Source: Oceanobacillus manasiensis | Lineage (GTDB): Bacteria > Bacillota > Bacilli > Bacillales > Amphibacillaceae | Assembly: GCF_000724085.1 (NCBI RefSeq) | Contig: NZ_CCDL010000001.1 | Coordinates: 1,550,001-1,614,000, forward strand | Direction of reading: 5' to 3' | Length of the DNA stretch: 64,000 bases | Shown: one piece after another, positions 46,908-54,638 of the stretch | Layout: every line of letters begins with the position of its first letter | How positions within the stretch are numbered: position 1 is the first letter of the stretch | Notes under the pieces: generated by a model | Told to the model about the DNA's origin: nothing | Seen by the model: only the letters and a program-made list of their open reading frames with translations | Databases searched by the model: none | Program-made: the position numbers and the translations under genes

Positions 46908-47369
46908 ATGCATAGAATCGGGCGTATAATGGTGCGTTTGTTTACTATCATGTACTTGCTCTTTCTGCTCGTCTCCCAGGCTCATTCCCCTACAACTGCT
47001 TTCTTTACGGCAACATCAACTGTAGAAGGAACGGTAACAGCAGGAAACTTTGCTGAGGAAACACCAGTAACAGGGGAGGAACCGAACTCTGAAGAGCATA
47101 AAGAGAAAGGTGAGGCACCAGAGGCAGGTACAGAATCACCTAGTGAAAGTGAAGAAACAGACAAGCACGTAGAAGAGGAAACAAGCGAATCTGAAGACGT
47201 TGAAATAGATCAAACCGGTACTGAAAAAGCAACTACGGAAGGTGAAACAGAACCCGAAAAAGAGGAACCTTCTAATGACGAGGAAGGCGACGAACCTACT
47301 GAATCAGAAAATGAAGATGGAGTGAAAAGTGGAGAGGAGAAAAAGGATGATATTAAAGAGAGTAAGTAA
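46908..47369 (+). CDS. Acidic secreted protein in TapA position, with a SipW-type export signal
   Basis: A 153-residue protein. Its N-terminal helix (about residues 8-26) is followed by TTAFFTATSTVEGTVTAGNF, the A-F-F/S-x-x-x-T-x-x-G-x-x-x-A-G pattern of SipW-processed TasA/CalY precursors, but no TasA body follows. The remaining ~110 residues are almost entirely Glu, Ser, Thr, Pro and Lys, strongly acidic and disordered. In B. subtilis the tapA-sipW-tasA order places TapA, which also has an acidic tail, at this position. No TapA core domain is seen, so this is an analogue at best. The ATG follows GAGGGGGATACGT; the 3' end overlaps sipW by 23 bases. Confidence 0.65.
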   Translation: MHRIGRIMVRLFTIMYLLFLLVSQAHSPTTAFFTATSTVEGTVTAGNFAEETPVTGEEPNSEEHKEKGEAPEAGTESPSESEETDKHVEEETSESEDVEIDQTGTEKATTEGETEPEKEEPSNDEEGDEPTESENEDGVKSGEEKKDDIKESK

Positions 47370-47901
47370 CATTTTGTACTTCATTATCCTTGCTGTGTTG
47401 CTTTGTGCTCTGCTTGTCGTCGGTCTTTCCAAAGCATCAGGCAATGAGGTTAGTCTTTTCGGCTACCAAGTAAAATCCGTGCTATCCGGATCCATGGAGC
47501 CAGGAATTCAAACAGGGTCTGTTATCGCAATCGAAACAGGTGGCGATATGCAACGATTTTCAGAAAACGATGTGATCACCTATCGTGCAGAAGACAATAT
47601 ATTGATCACCCACAGAATCGTAGAGGTTTTGGACGATGGGCAGCAATATAGAACAAAAGGGGATGCCAATAACGGCGCGGATATCAGCCCAGTGCGTTCA
47701 GAAAATGTGGTGGGGAAATATAGCGGGTTTACGATCCCATATGCGGGTTATGTGCTACAGTTTGCCACATCACCACAGGGAGCGGCACTTCTCATGATTG
47801 TGCCAGGGGTTTTATTACTTTGTTATGCATTTTTAACCATCAGAAGAACATTAAAACACGTAAAACATCTACTCAATGAAAAAAAGATCGGTACAGAATG
47901 A
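47347..47901 (+). CDS. sipW: Signal peptidase I, SipW (ER-type)
   Basis: A 184-residue membrane protease with N-terminal and C-terminal helices (about residues 8-28 and 145-168). Catalytic residues follow the ER/archaeal type: Ser49 in SGSMEPG, His89 in ITHRIVEVLDDG in place of the usual Lys, and Asp in TKGDANNGAD. SipW specifically processes TasA-type fibre proteins, matching the neighbours on both sides. The start at 47347 follows GGAGAGGAGAAAAAGG; a start six codons upstream is less well placed. It overlaps the acidic gene. Confidence 0.9.
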   Translation: MILKRVSNILYFIILAVLLCALLVVGLSKASGNEVSLFGYQVKSVLSGSMEPGIQTGSVIAIETGGDMQRFSENDVITYRAEDNILITHRIVEVLDDGQQYRTKGDANNGADISPVRSENVVGKYSGFTIPYAGYVLQFATSPQGAALLMIVPGVLLLCYAFLTIRRTLKHVKHLLNEKKIGTE

Positions 47902-47932
47902 ACGATTATAAAAAATGGGGAGGAATTTATAA

Positions 47933-48520
47933 ATGAATATTAAAAAACAGTTAGGTATAGGGATTGCTTCAGCGGCGTTAGGTCTTACTTTAGTAAGTGG
48001 GGGCACATTTGCATATTTTAGTGACAGCGAAACGTCTACGAATACGTTCGCTGCTGGAACGTTAGACCTTACTGCGTCACCGACTGAGATTATTGAAGTG
48101 GATAACCTAAAGCCAGGTGACACGATGATCCGTGATTTTGAGTTACAAAATAATGGCACGCTCGATATCCAAAAAGTTCTGCTCGACACTGATTATACGG
48201 TTGTGGATGCAGCAGGAGACAATGTCAGTGATTTTGGAGAGCACATCATGGTCGAATTTCTTTACAATGCAGATAAATTGGATGAAGTGATTTACCAAAC
48301 AACATTAGCAGAGCTTAAAAACATGACACCAGAAGCGGTAAATGAAAATGTATTCTTACCATTGCTTGGAGAAAATGGATTGCCTGCTGGGACACTTGAT
48401 GATCTTGTGGTGCAGTTTAACTTTGTCGATAACGGCGAAGATCAAAATGAATTCCAAGGGGACACATTGAGCTTGGAATGGACATTCACTGCACTTCAAA
48501 CAGAAGGGGAAGAAAAGTAA
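47933..48520 (+). CDS. TasA/CalY (camelysin) family fibre protein
   Basis: A 195-residue secreted protein. The signal ends LGLTLVSGGTFAYFSDSETS, the SipW-type junction, and the jelly-roll body starts NTFAAGTLDLTASPTEIIEV and includes DNLKPGDTMIRDFELQNNGT. CalY/TasA proteins form extracellular fibres that bind cells in the biofilm matrix; some carry a putative M73 peptidase label. It is preceded by its processing peptidase SipW. The ATG follows GGGGAGGAATTTATAA. Confidence 0.9.
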   Translation: MNIKKQLGIGIASAALGLTLVSGGTFAYFSDSETSTNTFAAGTLDLTASPTEIIEVDNLKPGDTMIRDFELQNNGTLDIQKVLLDTDYTVVDAAGDNVSDFGEHIMVEFLYNADKLDEVIYQTTLAELKNMTPEAVNENVFLPLLGENGLPAGTLDDLVVQFNFVDNGEDQNEFQGDTLSLEWTFTALQTEGEEK

Positions 48521-48542
48521 TTAAACAAGGAGGCATGATTCT

Positions 48543-50003
48543 ATGAAAAAACAACAAGCGTTATCCATGCTCGTCCTGTTTATGCTATGTCTCACACTGG
48601 TTATTCCAGCAGTGCCTACAAAAGCGGCTGCTAGCAATTCTGTTCAAATGCTCCAACAGCCACTTGATGATCTTGATGAAGAGGTGGAGCAGTCCATTGC
48701 TGAGAGCGTAATGCCGGGGGCTGTCGTGTATATTGCAAAACATGGCGAAGTCGTAAAACATGATGCCTATGGCTATGCTGCCCGTTATACGGATGATCAA
48801 TTTACGGAAATGGAAGAGCCTGTTGCCATGCAGGAGGAGACAATCTTTGATATGGCGTCCATTTCCAAACTGTTTACCGCAACAGCTGTTATGCAATTAT
48901 GGGATGAAGGGCTATTTGAGTTAGAAGATCCAGTGCATTGGTATATACCGGAATTTACAGGTGAAGGCAAAGAGGAAGTGACCATCAGGCAGCTACTTAC
49001 ACATACATCTGGTTTTGCACCAGGTCCTAGTGAAAGACTTTATGAAGTCGAGGGAGATCGTGCTGACAGACTTGATTTTGTATTACGCGAGCCATTGCAA
49101 CAAGCACCAGGTGCCGATTACGTATACAGTGACTTGGACTATATCACACTTGGCGTGTTAATCGAACGTCTTAGTGGGGAGCGGCAGGATGATTTTGTGC
49201 AACGGAAAATTACCGAACCCCTAGGGATGGATGACACGATGTATAACCCACCAGAATCATTAAAATCACGTATTGCAGCGACGGAGTATCAACCATGGAC
49301 AAACCGTGGATTAGTATGGGGAAGTGTCCATGATGAAAATGCCTGGTCATTAGATGGACTTGCAGGACAAGCCGGTATTTTCAGTAGTGCAGCTGATTTG
49401 GCCGTTTTTGCACAGGTGATGTTAGAGAATGGAACCTATGCGGGCGAAGAAATTCTTTCCGAAGAAGCCGTGGAATTGATGAAAACCAATTGGAATGAAG
49501 CCTACCCTGGCCAGGATCAAGGACTGGGCTGGGAACTCAACCAATCATGGTACATGGACGACCTGGCAGAACATAATACGTTGGGCCACACAGGTTATAC
49601 CGGAACATCGATTGTAGTTAGTCCCAATCATGATTCTGTCACGATTTTATTAACGAACCGTGTACATCCTACAAGGAACACAGTTTCCACAAACACGATT
49701 CGTAAAAAGGTTTCGGAAAAGACGGCTGATGCCATCTATGCGTGGAGTGCGGAGGCAATGCAGCAAATGGTGGAGCGGTTGCTTACAAGAGAAGAGATAG
49801 ATGAAAGAACAGCAAGGTCTCTTAACCTCCATTTAACGGTAGTTAACCGTTTTGAGGAGAAGGAAGATCAAGCTAAAGTGTTAAAGCATTTAAATAGGTT
49901 CCAGCATTTGGTGGATCGATTACAAGGGACTGAGGAAATAAATGAGGCAACCTATCAAGATCTTCAGCGAACGGCTGACTATTTGATTGGTAAGTGGGAG
50001 TGA
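48543..50003 (+). CDS. Secreted AmiE/YbbE-like serine hydrolase with FIMAH-like tail
   Basis: A 486-residue exported enzyme of the beta-lactamase-like superfamily. A signal peptide (1-29, ending PTKAAA) precedes the catalytic domain: S106-I-S-K109, YSDLDYITLG (the Y-x-N/D motif) and GHTGYTGTS (the KTG equivalent). In B. subtilis the homologue YbbE (AmiE) is an N-acetylmuramyl-L-alanine amidase encoded with NagZ and NamZ, so the same role fits here. The C-terminal 80 residues (about 404-486, HLTVVNRFEE ... KVLKHL) are the shared helical module. The ATG follows AAGGAGGCATGATTCT. A hairpin at 50011 follows. Confidence 0.85.
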   Translation: MKKQQALSMLVLFMLCLTLVIPAVPTKAAASNSVQMLQQPLDDLDEEVEQSIAESVMPGAVVYIAKHGEVVKHDAYGYAARYTDDQFTEMEEPVAMQEETIFDMASISKLFTATAVMQLWDEGLFELEDPVHWYIPEFTGEGKEEVTIRQLLTHTSGFAPGPSERLYEVEGDRADRLDFVLREPLQQAPGADYVYSDLDYITLGVLIERLSGERQDDFVQRKITEPLGMDDTMYNPPESLKSRIAATEYQPWTNRGLVWGSVHDENAWSLDGLAGQAGIFSSAADLAVFAQVMLENGTYAGEEILSEEAVELMKTNWNEAYPGQDQGLGWELNQSWYMDDLAEHNTLGHTGYTGTSIVVSPNHDSVTILLTNRVHPTRNTVSTNTIRKKVSEKTADAIYAWSAEAMQQMVERLLTREEIDERTARSLNLHLTVVNRFEEKEDQAKVLKHLNRFQHLVDRLQGTEEINEATYQDLQRTADYLIGKWE

Positions 50004-50010
50004 CGTATGA

Positions 50011-50055
50011 AAAGGCAGTGGGAGCAACTCAGCTACTCTCACTGCTTCCTTTTTA
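50011..50055 (+). terminator. Hairpin between the amidase-like and ggt genes
   Basis: AAGGCAGTGGGAG pairs with CTCTCACTGCTTCCTT, followed by TTTT. It could end or attenuate transcription within the cluster. Confidence 0.7.
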
Positions 50056-50081
50056 AAAGTTAAGAAGTAAGGAGGGGAAAC

Positions 50082-52757
50082 ATGAAGAAGAATTCTAGAT
50101 TTTTAGCAATACTGCTCATTATTGGATTGCTCCTCAGCATTCCAGTTCATGCATTTTCGGCAGTTAACAGCCCGGACGACAACACGGAATATGAACCAGA
50201 AAACCCAGGAGTACAACCTGAACAGACAGATATAGGTGATAAAGGAATGGTTGTTTCAGCACATCCGTTAGCTTCTGAAATAGGAGCAGATGTCCTGAAA
50301 CATGGGGGAAACGCAGTCGATGCTGCAGTCGCTATGCAATTTGCATTAAATGTTGCGGAACCGATGATGTCTGGAATCGGTGGTGGTGGCTTTATGATGT
50401 ATTATGACGCTGAAACCGAGGATGTTTCCATCATTAATAGCAGAGAGCGTGCGCCACAAGGAGCAACTCCAGATATGTTCATGGATAAAAGCAATACTGT
50501 GAAGGAACCAGGCACATTTTTATTAGGAGCCAATGAATTAGGTGATGAAGAAGAAAATGAATTTCATGTTGCAGAAATTGAGGTTGAAGATATTGCGACA
50601 GGCGAGCAAGCTTTTTCATCCCATTTTACAGGAGACCATGGTGAACCATGGGATGTGAATAAATATCAACTGTTTGAGCGAGGGACAGAATTTCGCATAA
50701 ATGAATTAGGAGGAAACATTCATTTTGGAGCGCCATATGGGAGTAATTCTACTTCGTTTGGTCAGGTGAAGTCGATAATGGAACCAGTGGAAGACAGTGA
50801 ATTATTCATTCGTTTTCGCACTGATGATCCAGGTGACGACAGAAGACTTCGCCTATGGTTGCGTGCTGACGAATTCCGTTCGAGCGGATCTACTTTCGCT
50901 CGGAATGGTTATGGTGTAGAAATCAATACGAATACAAGTGAATTGAAATTAATCCAGGCGAAAGACGGAAGCAATTCAACATTGGATACCATTTCCTTTG
51001 ATCGTACCACAGACTGGCAATCACTAAGATTCCGAGTTGATGGAGACAAACTGAAGGTCCGACAATGGGGAGAAAATGAAGAAGAGCCAGAAGCGTGGGA
51101 TAGTGAGGTTACTGCAGGTAGTGTGATTCCGTTTTCTGAGCGGGTCCGGAGCGGAAAATCTGTTGGAGTTCCAGGAACATTAAAAGGACTTGAGACAGCA
51201 CTTGGTAAGTGGGGATCATTGTCAATGGAAGAATTAATTCAGCCTTCGATCGATATGGCTGAACAGGGGATTTCAGTAAATTGGGTACTAGCAAATGCAA
51301 TTGCGAGTAATGCAAGTAAATTAGAACGGACAGCAGCAAAAGATGTGTTTTTACCAGATGGTGAGCCATTGGAAGAAGGAGAAACCCTTGTGCAGGAAGA
51401 TTTAGCTAAAGCATTTAAATTAATCCGAGACGAGGGGGCCGATGTTTTTTACAATGGAGAGATTGGGGAAGCACTAGCTGCGGAAGTACAGGCATTTGAC
51501 GGAAGTATGGAGACTGATGATCTCAGTCGCTATGATGTAACAGAAGACGAACCCGTTTGGGGTGATTACCAGGGATACGAAATAGCATCCATGCCTCCAC
51601 CGAGTTCTGGTGGCTTAACGATGCTTCAGCTTTTGAAAATGTTCGAACAAACAAATATCACTCAGCATGATGTGAAATCACCGATGAAGTACCACTATAT
51701 GGCAGAATCGATGCATCTTGCTTATGCGGATAGGGGTGCATATATGGGAGATCCGGAATATGTGGAGGTACCGAGAGAAGGATTGCTTAACCCGGATTAT
51801 GTGGCAGAACGAGTAGCATTGATCGACCCTGAAACGGCTAACCCGAGCGTTGAGCCTGGGGATCCTTGGGCATATCAGGACGGAGGAGCGCCAGAAGTTG
51901 TCACACAGGTAGACGACAAGGTCGATGGAGAAACAACACACTTTACCGTTGCTGATCAATGGGGGAATCTCGTTTCCTATACAACAACAATTGAGCAGGT
52001 GTTTGGTTCCGGCATTATGGTACCAGGCTATGGAATTATGCTGAATAATGAGCTAACCGACTTTGACGCGATTCCAGGTGGAGCGAATGAAGTGCAGCCA
52101 AATAAACGGCCACTTAGCAGTATGACACCTACTATTGTATTACAAGATGGTGAACCTCGGATGACGGTAGGATCACCAGGTGGCGCAACAATTATCACTT
52201 CGGTAACCCAGACACTAGTTAACCTCCTGGGATATGGAATGGATCTAAAGGATTCGATAGAAGAGCCTCGTATTTATAGTAACAGCTATCCAAGCATTCG
52301 CTGGGAGTATGGAGTACCTGTAAATGTACGTGATCTACTCGAGCAAATGGGACATTCATGGGAAAGCTCCCCTAGAGAAATTGGAAATGTAAACAGTATC
52401 CTGCTGCAAGGCGACACCTTTAGTGGAGCGGCTGATTCAACCAGGGAAGGTACTGCAATTGGTATCACAGCTGAGGACCTTCCATCTATATCAAAACTGA
52501 AGCAACTAGTCGAACAGTTTGCAAATAACGGTGAGATAGAAAACAGCCAGACAGAAAGACTCTTGCATACCCATTTGATAGCAGTGGACCGTTTTGTGAA
52601 TCAAGACCGACTAGATAAAGCAACAAAGCATATGGAAGTATTAACACAATTACTCGATGTTCAATACAAAAACGGAAACATCTCAGAACAGGCTAAAGAC
52701 GAGCTAACTCATTATACAGAGGCCTTGGTACGGATTTGGCAGAAAGAGATGGATTAA
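50082..52757 (+). CDS. ggt: Secreted gamma-glutamyltransferase with inserted jelly-roll-like domain and FIMAH-like tail
   Basis: An 891-residue exported Ntn hydrolase, much longer than the usual ~580. After a signal peptide (1-25) the large subunit begins KGMVVSAHPLASEIGADVLK and GGNAVDAAVAMQFALNVAEP. At about residue 145 the core is broken by some 205 residues (ITIGEQAF-type strands, FRINELGGNIHFGAPYGSNS, LFIRFRTDDPGDDRRLRLWL, TDWQSLRFRVDGDKLKVRQW) resembling a LamG/concanavalin-like jelly roll, and resumes at SGKSVGVPGTLKGLETALGK. Autocleavage would precede Thr618 in DGETTHFTVADQWGNLVSYT; PLSSMTPTIV is the oxyanion motif. The last ~85 residues are the shared helical module (HLIAVDRFVN ... 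KATKHM). It cleaves gamma-glutamyl bonds outside the cell, plausibly in peptides or poly-glutamate. Confidence 0.88.
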   Translation: MKKNSRFLAILLIIGLLLSIPVHAFSAVNSPDDNTEYEPENPGVQPEQTDIGDKGMVVSAHPLASEIGADVLKHGGNAVDAAVAMQFALNVAEPMMSGIGGGGFMMYYDAETEDVSIINSRERAPQGATPDMFMDKSNTVKEPGTFLLGANELGDEEENEFHVAEIEVEDIATGEQAFSSHFTGDHGEPWDVNKYQLFERGTEFRINELGGNIHFGAPYGSNSTSFGQVKSIMEPVEDSELFIRFRTDDPGDDRRLRLWLRADEFRSSGSTFARNGYGVEINTNTSELKLIQAKDGSNSTLDTISFDRTTDWQSLRFRVDGDKLKVRQWGENEEEPEAWDSEVTAGSVIPFSERVRSGKSVGVPGTLKGLETALGKWGSLSMEELIQPSIDMAEQGISVNWVLANAIASNASKLERTAAKDVFLPDGEPLEEGETLVQEDLAKAFKLIRDEGADVFYNGEIGEALAAEVQAFDGSMETDDLSRYDVTEDEPVWGDYQGYEIASMPPPSSGGLTMLQLLKMFEQTNITQHDVKSPMKYHYMAESMHLAYADRGAYMGDPEYVEVPREGLLNPDYVAERVALIDPETANPSVEPGDPWAYQDGGAPEVVTQVDDKVDGETTHFTVADQWGNLVSYTTTIEQVFGSGIMVPGYGIMLNNELTDFDAIPGGANEVQPNKRPLSSMTPTIVLQDGEPRMTVGSPGGATIITSVTQTLVNLLGYGMDLKDSIEEPRIYSNSYPSIRWEYGVPVNVRDLLEQMGHSWESSPREIGNVNSILLQGDTFSGAADSTREGTAIGITAEDLPSISKLKQLVEQFANNGEIENSQTERLLHTHLIAVDRFVNQDRLDKATKHMEVLTQLLDVQYKNGNISEQAKDELTHYTEALVRIWQKEMD

Positions 52758-52767
52758 AGAAGGTCAT

Positions 52768-52792
52768 GGCGGAGGATTACATTTTCTCCGCC
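52768..52792 (+). terminator. Hairpin between ggt and namZ
   Basis: GGCGGAG / CTCCGCC stem with no T run; more likely an RNA-stabilising or processing hairpin than a full terminator. Confidence 0.5.
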
Positions 52793-52823
52793 AGCTTTAC
52801 CGAAAATAAAGGAGGCGCTTTCA

Positions 52824-54347
52824 TTGAAAAAAAAGACGTTAATTTTGGTGATTAGTATGTTATTCATCCTTGGCTCTTTATCAGTCGTTATGGCAGATAA
52901 GTTGAAGAGCAATGCGGATAACGAAGGAAAAGAATTGAAGCTAGGGGTAGAGGTGTTGCTTGACCAGCATAAGGATTTAATAGAAGGAAAACGTGTTGGA
53001 CTGATTACCAACCCAACAGGGGTAGACCAAGAGTTAAATAGTATTGTAGATACATTGCATAACGATCCAGATGTTGAATTAACCGCACTTTATGGACCGG
53101 AGCACGGGGTGCGAGGCGATGCACAGGCTGGAGAATATGTAGAATACTATATTGATGATGAAACAGGACTGCCAGTATATAGCCTGTATGGATCGACAAG
53201 AAAGCCAACGCCAGAAATGCTAGAAAATGTGGATGTTTTATTATTTGATATCCAGGATGTAGGTGCTAGATTTTACACGTACATTTACACAATGGCCTAT
53301 GCAATGGAAGCAGCACAGGAGAACGGTGTAGAGTTTCTCGTGTTAGACCGACCAAATCCGCTTGGTGGCAACAGTGTTGAGGGGCCAGTGTTAGATGAAG
53401 AGTATGCTTCCTTTGTCGGAAACTACCCAATCCCATTACGACATGGCATGACGGTAGGGGAGTTAGCAAAATTATTTAATGAGGAATTTGATATTGGAGC
53501 AGAGCTGACAGTTGTTGAAATGGATGGCTGGAAGCGTGGGCAGTACTATGATGATACAGATTTAGAATTTGTTTTGCCATCACCAAACATGCCAACACTT
53601 GATACAGCACTTGTTTATCCTGGTGCAGCTTTAATTGAAGGAACAAATGTGTCAGAAGGAAGAGGGACAACAAAGCCATTTGAATTAATCGGTGCGCCAT
53701 TTGTTAACAGTACGGATTATGCAGCAGCATTAAATGATTTAGAACTTAATGGCGTAACGTTCCGAGCAGCTTCCTTTACTCCGACGTTCTCCAAGCATAG
53801 TGGGACATTAAGCCATGGCGTGCAAATTCATGTAACAGATAAAAAGGCTTATGATCCAGTCGTTGCTGGTCTTCATATTGTTAAAACGTTACATGACATG
53901 TACCCTGAAGATTTTGCTTTCCGCGCAGAAAACAGTGCTGGCGTGTCATTCTTTGACAACCTGATTGGCAATGGCTGGGTGCGTGAAGCGATAGAGAATG
54001 GCGAAAGTGTTGATTCCATGGTTGATCAATGGAAAGAAGGGTTGCAGGAATTTAAAGATGTGCGTAGAAACTATCTCGTTTATACGGTAAGCACAGCTGA
54101 TTTGAATAGCTTAATTGAAGCATTCCGTGACAGCGATGAGTTGAAAAATGATGCGGCTCGCAAACTGAGTATGCATCTTACAGCAGTAGAACGTTTTGAA
54201 AATAGGGAGGATGCTGCTAAAGTGGCGAAGCATATGGAAAGCTTCCTTCTAATATTGGATCAGCAATTAGACGCTGATCGAATCTCAGCAAGTGCCTATG
54301 ACGTCCTTTATAGTGATGCAACAGACATGTTGGCAATGTGGAATTAA
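52824..54347 (+). CDS. namZ: Secreted exo-beta-N-acetylmuramidase NamZ (DUF1343) with FIMAH-like tail
   Basis: A 507-residue exported enzyme. After the signal peptide (1-27) the DUF1343/GH171 core carries GKRVGLITNPTGVDQELNS, YGPEHGVRGDAQAGE, LFDIQDVGARFYTYIYTMAY, FLVLDRPNPLGGN, LPSPNMPTLDTALVYPGAAL and EGTNVSEGRGTTKPFELIGA. NamZ (YbbC in B. subtilis) removes MurNAc from the non-reducing end of peptidoglycan fragments after NagZ has taken off GlcNAc. The C-terminus (about 428-507, HLTAVERFEN ... KVAKHM) is the shared module, not part of B. subtilis NamZ as I recall it. Translation starts at TTG 52824 after AAAGGAGGCGC. Confidence 0.9.
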   Translation: MKKKTLILVISMLFILGSLSVVMADKLKSNADNEGKELKLGVEVLLDQHKDLIEGKRVGLITNPTGVDQELNSIVDTLHNDPDVELTALYGPEHGVRGDAQAGEYVEYYIDDETGLPVYSLYGSTRKPTPEMLENVDVLLFDIQDVGARFYTYIYTMAYAMEAAQENGVEFLVLDRPNPLGGNSVEGPVLDEEYASFVGNYPIPLRHGMTVGELAKLFNEEFDIGAELTVVEMDGWKRGQYYDDTDLEFVLPSPNMPTLDTALVYPGAALIEGTNVSEGRGTTKPFELIGAPFVNSTDYAAALNDLELNGVTFRAASFTPTFSKHSGTLSHGVQIHVTDKKAYDPVVAGLHIVKTLHDMYPEDFAFRAENSAGVSFFDNLIGNGWVREAIENGESVDSMVDQWKEGLQEFKDVRRNYLVYTVSTADLNSLIEAFRDSDELKNDAARKLSMHLTAVERFENREDAAKVAKHMESFLLILDQQLDADRISASAYDVLYSDATDMLAMWN

Positions 54348-54390
54348 TGGAAACTTGACAGGGATAATTTGTAAGGGGTGACTTGCTTAA

Positions 54391-54510
54391 TCAACGCTAC
54401 GGAAAATACTCCGCTTTCCTGGGGCGGCTGGTAAGCCTCCGTGTGCTACGCACTACGGGGTCTTACCGAAGCCTTTCCTCCCCAAGGAGTCTACGTATTT
54501 TCCTTCGCTT
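54391..54510. repeat. Long imperfect inverted repeat element of Bacillaceae type
   Basis: Left part GGAAAATACTCCGCTTTCCT and right part AAGGAGTCTACGTATTTTCC are imperfect complements, with inner GGTAAG/CTTACC and CCGTGTG/CACTACGG pairs. This layout is that of the dispersed palindromic intergenic elements common in Bacillus and relatives. It separates namZ from the EEP gene. Confidence 0.75.
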
Positions 54511-54638
54511 AAATGGTATAGCGTTTCGGACAAATTTAACCATACTAGTTAATAGTCTTTGAAAAACTGCGCCGTGTTTGCTTTCTAAAATCATTTCTCA
54601 TAGCTTCTTTTTTCTAAGTTGAAAGGGGAGTAAATTTA

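Noticed and set aside
48543-50003. True secreted beta-lactamase
   Set aside because: The motif spacing, the HTG in place of KTG and the gene neighbours (NagZ, NamZ) fit the AmiE/YbbE amidase group better than a drug-hydrolysing beta-lactamase.
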